DNA from: Castellaniella sp. UBA6218
GTDB lineage: Bacteria; Pseudomonadota; Gammaproteobacteria; Burkholderiales; Burkholderiaceae_B
Direction: 5' to 3'
Length of the DNA stretch: 12,040 bases
Assembly (NCBI GenBank): GCA_002421865.1
Contig: DISE01000056.1
Coordinates: 164 to 12,203 of the forward strand
The position numbers and the translations under genes are program-made. Positions 7,071-12,040 of this stretch are shown here, in pieces; position 1 is the first letter of the stretch, and each line of letters begins with the position of its first letter. Below the pieces are notes generated by a model, which saw only the letters and a program-made list of their open reading frames with translations, made no database searches and was not told the origin of the DNA.

Positions 7071-7089
7071 AAAAATCCAAAAGATTTTT
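7071..7089 (+). promoter_or_regulatory. Perfect AT-rich inverted repeat in the bkdA1 leader, in place of a Shine-Dalgarno
   Basis: AAAAATC-CAAAA-GATTTTT is a perfect 7-bp inverted repeat around a 5-base centre, ending 6 bp before the bkdA1 ATG. It stands out in GC-rich surroundings. No Shine-Dalgarno-like purine run exists at the usual distance. The element may be an operator for an Lrp-type or other regulator, or an RNA hairpin/unstructured AU-rich ribosome entry region. It is not a convincing terminator because the stem lacks GC pairs. Confidence 0.45.
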
Positions 7090-7095
7090 GCGACC

Positions 7096-8328
7096 ATGAC
7101 ACAGACACCTCTGAAATTCTACGTGCCCGAACCCTCGGGGCGTCCCGGTCAGGCGACCGACTTTTCCTACCTGCGTTTGCAGCCCGCCGGGGCGGCGCGC
7201 AAACCCCCCATCGATATCGCGCCCTACGACACCCGCGACCTGGCCATCGGGCTGATCCGCGTGCTCGATGAGCATGACGAGGCCCTGGGCCCCTGGGCCG
7301 AGGATCTTCCGGACGATGAACTGCTGCGCCGCGGCCTGCGCGCCATGGTCAAGACGCGTATCTTCGATGCGCGCATGGTCATCGCCCAGCGGCAGAAGAA
7401 GACGTCGTTCTACATGCAGTGCCTGGGCGAGGAGGCCATTGCCATCGGCCAGTCGCTGGCGCTGCGCGATGGCGACATGCATTTCCCGTCCTACCGCCAG
7501 CAGGGCCTGCTCATCGCCCAGGACTACCCCCTGTTCGACATGATGTGCCAGATTTTCTCCAACGACCAGGATCCGCTGAAAGGCCGCCAACTGCCGGTGC
7601 TGTATTCGGTGCCGGAAAAAGGCTTTTTCACCCTTTCGGGCAACCTGGGCACGCAGATGCCCCAAGCGGTGGGCTGGGCCATGGCCTCGGCCATCAAGGG
7701 CGACACCCGCATCGCCTGCGGCTGGATCGGTGACGGCGCCACGGCCGAATCGGACTATCAGACGGCGCTGCTGTTCGCGCACGTGTACCGGGCGCCGGTG
7801 ATCCTCAATGTGATCAACAACCAGTGGGCGATCTCCACATTCCAGTCTGTCGCGGGCGGCGAGGGCACCACACTGGCGGCGCGCGGCATCGGCTCGAACG
7901 TGGCTTCGCTGCGGGTGGACGGGAATGATTTCCTGGCCGTCCACGCCGTGTCCCGCTGGGCCGCCGAACGGGCGCGCAACAACCACGGCGCCACGCTGAT
8001 CGAATGGGTCAGCTACCGGGCCGGGCCGCACTCCACCTCCGACGATCCGTCCAAGTACCGGCCAGCCGACGACTGGTCGCGGTTCCCCTTGGGCGATCCG
8101 ATCGCGCGGCTGAAGAACTACATGCTCAAGCGCGGCATCTGGTCCGAACAGGAACACCAGGAACTGCAGAAAGCCTGCGAGGCCGAGGTCGTGGCCGCCC
8201 AGAAAAAGGCCGAGGCCCACGGCACGCTGGCCACAGGGCGCACCAGCAGCGTGGCGACCATGTTCGAAGACGTGTACAAGGACATGCCGGAACATCTGCG
8301 CCGGCAGCGCCAGGAACTGGGGGTGTGA
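7096..8328 (+). CDS. bkdA1: Branched-chain 2-oxoacid dehydrogenase E1 component, alpha subunit
   Basis: A 410-residue thiamine-diphosphate-binding alpha subunit of E1. With BkdA2 it decarboxylates the 2-oxoacids of valine, leucine and isoleucine and passes the acyl group to the lipoyl arm of E2. The ThDP/Mg motif runs from GDGA (212-215) to NNQW (241-244). RAGPHSTSDDPSKYR (308-322) is the active-site loop, with H312 and S313 at the positions of the regulatory serine region of the mammalian enzyme. The N-terminus (PEPSGRPG, TDFSYLRL), the C-terminus (HLRRQRQELGV) and the length match Pseudomonas putida BkdA1 as I recall it. This rules out a pyruvate dehydrogenase alpha subunit with good confidence. 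The ATG at 7096 gives the expected N-terminus, although the frame is open much further upstream. It starts the bkd operon and is 2 bp from bkdA2. Confidence 0.95.
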   Translation: MTQTPLKFYVPEPSGRPGQATDFSYLRLQPAGAARKPPIDIAPYDTRDLAIGLIRVLDEHDEALGPWAEDLPDDELLRRGLRAMVKTRIFDARMVIAQRQKKTSFYMQCLGEEAIAIGQSLALRDGDMHFPSYRQQGLLIAQDYPLFDMMCQIFSNDQDPLKGRQLPVLYSVPEKGFFTLSGNLGTQMPQAVGWAMASAIKGDTRIACGWIGDGATAESDYQTALLFAHVYRAPVILNVINNQWAISTFQSVAGGEGTTLAARGIGSNVASLRVDGNDFLAVHAVSRWAAERARNNHGATLIEWVSYRAGPHSTSDDPSKYRPADDWSRFPLGDPIARLKNYMLKRGIWSEQEHQELQKACEAEVVAAQKKAEAHGTLATGRTSSVATMFEDVYKDMPEHLRRQRQELGV

Positions 8329-8330
8329 GC

Positions 8331-9368
8331 ATGGCACAGGAAAAAAACAAGACCCGTCCCATGACGATGATCCAGGCCTTGCGCTCGGCCATGGACGTCA
8401 TGCTGGAGCGGGACGAGAACATCGTCGTCTTCGGCGAGGACGTCGGCTATTTCGGCGGCGTGTTCCGCTGCACCGAGGGCCTGCAGGCCAAATACGGCCA
8501 GTCGCGCGTGTTCGACGCGCCGATTTCCGAAAGCGGCATCGTGGCCGCAGCCATCGGCATGGGCGCCTACGGGCTGCGGCCTGTGGTCGAGATCCAGTTC
8601 GCCGACTATTTCTATCCGGCGGCCGACCAGATATTTTCCGAGGCTGCGCGACTGCGCTATCGTTCGGCGGGCGGCTATACCGCGCCGCTGACGATCCGCA
8701 TGCCCTGCGGCGGCGGGATTTTCGGCGGGCAGACCCACAGCCAGAGTCCGGAAGCCCTGTTCACGCACGTGACCGGTCTGCGCACCGTGATGCCGTCCAA
8801 CCCCTACGACGCCAAGGGCCTGCTGATCAGCTCCATCGAGAACGACGATCCGGTCATCTTCCTGGAGCCCAAGCGCCTGTACAACGGACCCTTCGACGGC
8901 CATCACGACCAGCCGGTCGTGCCCTGGTCCAAGCATCCGCTGGGCAACGTGCCCGAAGGCTATTACACCGTGCCGCTGGATTCGGCCTCGCTCTACCGCG
9001 AAGGCCGGGAACTGACCGTGCTGACCTACGGCACGATGGTGTATGTGGCCGAGGTCGCCGCCCGAGAGGCCGGCATCGAGGCCGACATCCTCGACTTGCG
9101 CAGTCTCTGGCCGCTGGACTTGGACGCCATCCTGAATTCGGTACGCAAGACCGGCCGTTGCGTGGTGCTGCACGAGGCCACCCGCACCGGCGGCTTCGGC
9201 GCGGAACTGTGCGCGCTGGTCCAGGAACATTGTTTCTATCATCTCGAGGCCCCCGTGGAACGCATCACGGGGTGGGACACGCCGTATCCCCATTCGCATG
9301 AATGGGCTTATTTCCCCGGCCCCAAGCGGGTCGCGGAGGCGTTCAAACGCGTGTTCCGGGAGGCATAA
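8331..9368 (+). CDS. bkdA2: Branched-chain 2-oxoacid dehydrogenase E1 component, beta subunit
   Basis: A 345-residue transketolase-like beta subunit that pairs with BkdA1 as an alpha2-beta2 E1 and completes the ThDP site. Seen in the sequence: an N-terminal pyrimidine-binding domain with FGEDVGYFGGVFRCTEGL, E67 in FDAPISESG (the glutamate that activates ThDP), H136 in GGQTHSQSPE, and a C-terminal transketolase_C-type domain with DLRSLWPLDLD and VVLHEATRTGGFGAEL. The stretch EPKRLYNGPFDGHHD is typical of bacterial BkdA2 rather than PDH E1-beta. The ATG at 8331 is 2 bp after the bkdA1 stop, with a G-run (8319-8323) as ribosome binding site. Its stop overlaps the bkdB start by one base (TAATG), so expression of the subunits is probably coupled. 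Confidence 0.95.
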   Translation: MAQEKNKTRPMTMIQALRSAMDVMLERDENIVVFGEDVGYFGGVFRCTEGLQAKYGQSRVFDAPISESGIVAAAIGMGAYGLRPVVEIQFADYFYPAADQIFSEAARLRYRSAGGYTAPLTIRMPCGGGIFGGQTHSQSPEALFTHVTGLRTVMPSNPYDAKGLLISSIENDDPVIFLEPKRLYNGPFDGHHDQPVVPWSKHPLGNVPEGYYTVPLDSASLYREGRELTVLTYGTMVYVAEVAAREAGIEADILDLRSLWPLDLDAILNSVRKTGRCVVLHEATRTGGFGAELCALVQEHCFYHLEAPVERITGWDTPYPHSHEWAYFPGPKRVAEAFKRVFREA

Positions 9369-10732
9369 TGGGCATTCACATCATCAAGATGCCGGACATC
9401 GGCGAAGGCATCGCGGAAGTCGAACTGGTGGAATGGCACGTCCAGGCGGGCGATGCCGTGGTCGAGGATCAGATCCTGGCCGACGTCATGACCGACAAGG
9501 CCACCGTCCAGGTGCCGTCCCCGGTGCATGGACGCGTCGTGTCCCTGGGCGGCAAGGTCGGCGACGTCATGGCGGTGGGTTCGGAACTCATCCGCCTCGA
9601 GGTCGAGGGCGAGGGCAATGAAGGCTCGGTCGGGGCGACTTCCCGGGCGGCGCCCGCAGCCGAACCGGTCGCCGTGTCGGCTCCTGACGTGCCGGAACCG
9701 GCGCCAGAATCCCGTCCTGAATCAGCCGAGTCCCGCCCCGCGGGGCGGGCGGCGGTCCCGGCCGCCTCCGAACGCGAATCCGCTCCGGCGTCCGCCGCGC
9801 GCGGCGCGATGGCGCCGCACGCGGCCTCCCACGCGCCGTCGCGCCCCGAGGGTCAACGCCCGCTGGCTTCGCCTGCCGTGCGCCGCCGGGCCTGGGACCT
9901 GGGCATCACCTTGCAGTACGTGCCGGGCACCGGTCCCGCCGGCCGGATCACGCACGGCGATCTGGACGCCTGGCTGGCGCGCGATCGCAACGAGACCTCG
10001 AACCGCACCACCGGCGCGCTCTACGCCGCCCAGGATCAGGAAACGCAAATTCCCGTCATCGGCCTGCGGCGCAAGATCGCCCAGAAGATGCAGGAAGCGA
10101 AGCGCCGCATTCCGCACTTCACCTACGTCGAGGAAATCGACGTGACGGAACTGGAATCGCTGCGCGCTCGGCTCAACGCCCTGCACAGCGCCGAGCGCGG
10201 CAAGCTGACCCTGTTGCCGTTCCTGGTGCGCGCCATGGTGCTGGCTTTGCGTGAGTTTCCTCAGATCAACGCCCGTTACGACGACGACGCGGGGGTTGTG
10301 ACCCAGTACGGCGCCGTGCACCTTGGCGTGGCGGCGCAGACGCCATCGGGCCTGATGGTGCCGGTGCTGCATCATGCGGAAACCCTGGACCTGTGGTCCT
10401 GCGCGGCGGAAGTCGCGCGCCTGGCCGAGGCCGCTCGTCAGGGCAAAGCGGCGCGCGACGAGCTGAGCGGCTCGACGATCACGCTGACCAGCCTGGGCGC
10501 GCTCGGGGGGATCGTGTCCACGCCGGTCATCAATCACCCGGAAGTCGCCATCGTCGGCGTCAACCGGGTGGTCGAACGCCCCGTATTCCAGGAGGGCCGG
10601 GTCGTGGCGCGCAAGCTCATGAACCTTTCCTCGTCCTTCGATCATCGTGTGGTCGACGGCATGCACGCCGCCGAGTTCATCCAGTGCATCCGGCGTTACC
10701 TGGAGTGCCCGGCGCTCTTGTTCGTGGAGTAA
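9368..10732 (+). CDS. bkdB: Branched-chain 2-oxoacid dehydrogenase E2, dihydrolipoyl acyltransferase
   Basis: A 454-residue acyltransferase that forms the core of the complex and transfers the acyl group from its lipoyl arm to CoA. One lipoyl domain (1-80) has the lipoylated lysine K44 in MTDKATV. A long flexible Ala/Pro/Ser/Glu/Arg-rich linker (about 83-162) follows. Next is the E3/E1-binding domain (about 165-201: PLASPAVRRRAWDLG, then GPAGRITHGDLD), then a second short linker and the catalytic domain (about 225-454) with SFDHRVVDG, giving H426 and D430. It is slightly longer than Pseudomonas BkdB as I recall it, mostly from the first linker. The start shares a base with the bkdA2 stop, and GGGAGG (9358-9363) inside bkdA2 is its ribosome binding site. 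The overall sequence favours the branched-chain enzyme over pyruvate or 2-oxoglutarate E2. Confidence 0.95.
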   Translation: MGIHIIKMPDIGEGIAEVELVEWHVQAGDAVVEDQILADVMTDKATVQVPSPVHGRVVSLGGKVGDVMAVGSELIRLEVEGEGNEGSVGATSRAAPAAEPVAVSAPDVPEPAPESRPESAESRPAGRAAVPAASERESAPASAARGAMAPHAASHAPSRPEGQRPLASPAVRRRAWDLGITLQYVPGTGPAGRITHGDLDAWLARDRNETSNRTTGALYAAQDQETQIPVIGLRRKIAQKMQEAKRRIPHFTYVEEIDVTELESLRARLNALHSAERGKLTLLPFLVRAMVLALREFPQINARYDDDAGVVTQYGAVHLGVAAQTPSGLMVPVLHHAETLDLWSCAAEVARLAEAARQGKAARDELSGSTITLTSLGALGGIVSTPVINHPEVAIVGVNRVVERPVFQEGRVVARKLMNLSSSFDHRVVDGMHAAEFIQCIRRYLECPALLFVE

Positions 10733-10737
10733 GCAGC

Positions 10738-12040
10738 ATGTCCAATCCCATCAATACGACTTTGCTCATCATCGGCGGCGGCCCCGGCGGCTACGTGGCG
10801 GCCATCCGCGCGGGCCAACTGGGCATCCCCACCGTGCTGGTCGAGGGCGACGCCCTGGGCGGCACCTGCCTGAACATCGGCTGCATTCCGTCCAAGGCGC
10901 TGATCCACGTGGCCGAGCAATTCCACGCGCTGCAGGGCTATGCCGGGGATTCGCCGCTGGGCATCCGCGCCCAGGCGCCCGGGATCGACCTGGCGCGCAG
11001 CGTCGCCTGGAAGGACGGTATCGTCAAGAAACTCACGGCCGGTGTCGGCGCATTGCTGAAAAAGCACAAAGTCACGGTTGTCCAGGGCTGGGCGCGCATC
11101 GTCGACGGCAAGACCGTGGACGTCGATCCCGTCGCCAAGGGCAAGGCCGGCGCGCCCCAGCGCATCCGTTGCGAACACCTGCTGCTCGCCACGGGGTCTG
11201 AGCCCGCTGCGCTGCCTTTCATGCCCTTCGGCGGCCCGGTGATCTCTTCGACCGAAGCGCTGTCGCCCCAGAAACTGCCGAAATCCCTTGCCATCGTCGG
11301 CGCGGGGTACATCGGCCTGGAACTGGGCACCGTCTACCGCAAGCTTGGCGTGAAGGTCGACGTGATCGAGGCTCAGGACCGGATCCTGCCGATCTATGAC
11401 GCCGATCTGGTCAAGCCGGTGCACGCCGCCCTGAAGGCCCTGGGCGTTGGCCTGCATCTTCAGACCCAGGTGCTGGGCCTGACGGAGGACGGCAAGGGGC
11501 TGCGGGTCCAGTCGGGCAAGACCGAGGACGTGTTGCCCGCGCAGCAAGTGCTGGTGGCCGTTGGCCGCAGGCCCCGCAGCCGGGGCTTCGGGCTCAGTTC
11601 CCTGATGCTCGACATGGACGGCCTGGCGGTGCGCGTGGACGACCGCTGCCGCACATCCATGACCGGGGTCTGGGCCATCGGCGACCTGACGGGCGAGCCC
11701 ATGCTGGCGCATCGCGCCATGGCGCAGGGCGAATGCGTGGCCGAGCAGATCGCCGGCCATACGCGGCGCTTCGTGCCGGCGGCGATCCCGGCCGTGTGCT
11801 TCACCGATCCGGAAGTCGTCACGGCGGGGCTGTCGCCGCGGCAGGCGGCCGAGGCGGGCATCGACGCCATCGACGCGTCCTTCCCGCTGGCGGCCAATGG
11901 CCGGTCCATGACGCTGGAATCCACCGACGGCTTCGTGCGGGTCGTGGCGCGGCGCGACAATCACCTGATCCTGGGCTGGCAGGCTGTGGGGCGGGGCGTG
12001 TCGGAATTCGCCGCCGCCTTCGGCCAGTCCATCGAGATGG
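10738..12040 (+). CDS. lpdV: Dihydrolipoyl dehydrogenase (E3) of the branched-chain complex (3' end missing)
   Basis: A flavoprotein that reoxidises the dihydrolipoyl arm of BkdB and reduces NAD+. The frame is open from the ATG at 10738 to the window edge: 434 codons, about 25-35 short of full length. Seen: the FAD-binding GGGPGGY (13-19), redox-active disulphide C44/C49 in GGTCLNIGCIPSK (41-53), NAD-binding GAGYIGLELG (188-197), the second FAD motif AIGDL (313-317) and the start of the dimerisation domain (about 345 on). The C-terminal catalytic HP/E motif lies beyond the window, so completeness cannot be judged. Close similarity to Pseudomonas LpdV (for example LIIGGGPGGYVAAIRAGQL) and its position 5 bp after bkdB, with GGAG at 10726-10729, mark it as the bkd-specific E3 rather than the general Lpd. 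Confidence 0.95.
   Translation, partial: MSNPINTTLLIIGGGPGGYVAAIRAGQLGIPTVLVEGDALGGTCLNIGCIPSKALIHVAEQFHALQGYAGDSPLGIRAQAPGIDLARSVAWKDGIVKKLTAGVGALLKKHKVTVVQGWARIVDGKTVDVDPVAKGKAGAPQRIRCEHLLLATGSEPAALPFMPFGGPVISSTEALSPQKLPKSLAIVGAGYIGLELGTVYRKLGVKVDVIEAQDRILPIYDADLVKPVHAALKALGVGLHLQTQVLGLTEDGKGLRVQSGKTEDVLPAQQVLVAVGRRPRSRGFGLSSLMLDMDGLAVRVDDRCRTSMTGVWAIGDLTGEPMLAHRAMAQGECVAEQIAGHTRRFVPAAIPAVCFTDPEVVTAGLSPRQAAEAGIDAIDASFPLAANGRSMTLESTDGFVRVVARRDNHLILGWQAVGRGVSEFAAAFGQSIEM

Noticed and set aside
7071..7089. Intrinsic terminator upstream of bkdA1
   Set aside because: The stem is seven pairs of almost only A-T, with no GC-rich stem and only a short T-run within the stem itself.
5956..7095. N-terminal extension of BkdA1, the frame being open back to 5956
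   Set aside because: It runs antisense to bphO-bphP and has no homology to E1-alpha. The ATG at 7096 gives the expected BkdA1 N-terminus.
9722..11964. Long minus-strand frames (9722-10666 and 10696-11964) opposite bkdB and lpdV
   Set aside because: They are shadows of strongly conserved genes, rich in Arg/His/Gln/Gly and lacking domains.
7096..12040. Pyruvate or acetoin dehydrogenase complex as the identity of the E1-E2-E3 cluster
   Set aside because: E1-alpha (PEPSGRPG N-terminus, RAGPHSTSDDPSKYR loop), E1-beta and E3 match branched-chain 2-oxoacid dehydrogenase sequences far better, and the gene order is that of bkd.

Overview
The window reads as a chromosomal segment of a high-GC Gram-negative proteobacterium, most likely a betaproteobacterium of the Burkholderiales (Alcaligenaceae/Bordetella-like). 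This rests on the order lolD - YjjV-type TatD hydrolase - comEC, the protein flavour and the strong G/C bias at third codon positions. The genus is inference. There are no RNA genes, insertion sequences, CRISPR arrays or prophage genes.

Left block (1-4119, + strand): the 3' part of lolD (ATPase of the lipoprotein-release ABC transporter), a complete TatD-family metal-dependent hydrolase, and a complete comEC/rec2 DNA-uptake channel. These are housekeeping or competence genes in a close same-strand series.

Middle block (4116-6801, - strand): a two-gene photosensory cassette. A heme oxygenase (bphO) makes biliverdin, and its 3' end overlaps by 35 nt the start of a bacteriophytochrome (bphP) with PAS-GAF-PHY-GGDEF architecture. 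BphO would supply the chromophore; BphP would bind it at Cys13 and turn red/far-red light into c-di-GMP synthesis. The cassette is visibly less GC-rich than its flanks. Its last stop codon interlocks with that of comEC in one CTAG, so there is no spacer between the convergent genes. Several chromophore-pocket residues differ from the phytochrome consensus, which is the most unusual protein-level feature here.

Right block (7096-12040, + strand): a compact bkd operon, bkdA1-bkdA2-bkdB-lpdV (lpdV cut by the window end). It encodes the E1-alpha, E1-beta, E2 and E3 subunits of branched-chain 2-oxoacid dehydrogenase, which oxidises the 2-oxoacids of Val, Leu and Ile to acyl-CoAs and NADH. Junctions are +2, -1 and +5 nt, implying one coupled transcript. 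The order and sequences closely resemble the Pseudomonas putida bkd operon as I remember it, but no bkdR regulator lies next to it here; the divergent neighbour is bphO.

The 294-bp divergent region 6802-7095 is the only sizeable non-coding stretch. It holds a 14-bp palindrome next to a -10-like box for bphO, a 15-bp direct repeat (13/15 identical, 29-bp period), and a perfect AT-rich inverted repeat just upstream of the bkdA1 start, where a Shine-Dalgarno sequence is missing. I did not find a clearly new biological system; the points most worth a second look are the atypical phytochrome pocket and the shared control region.
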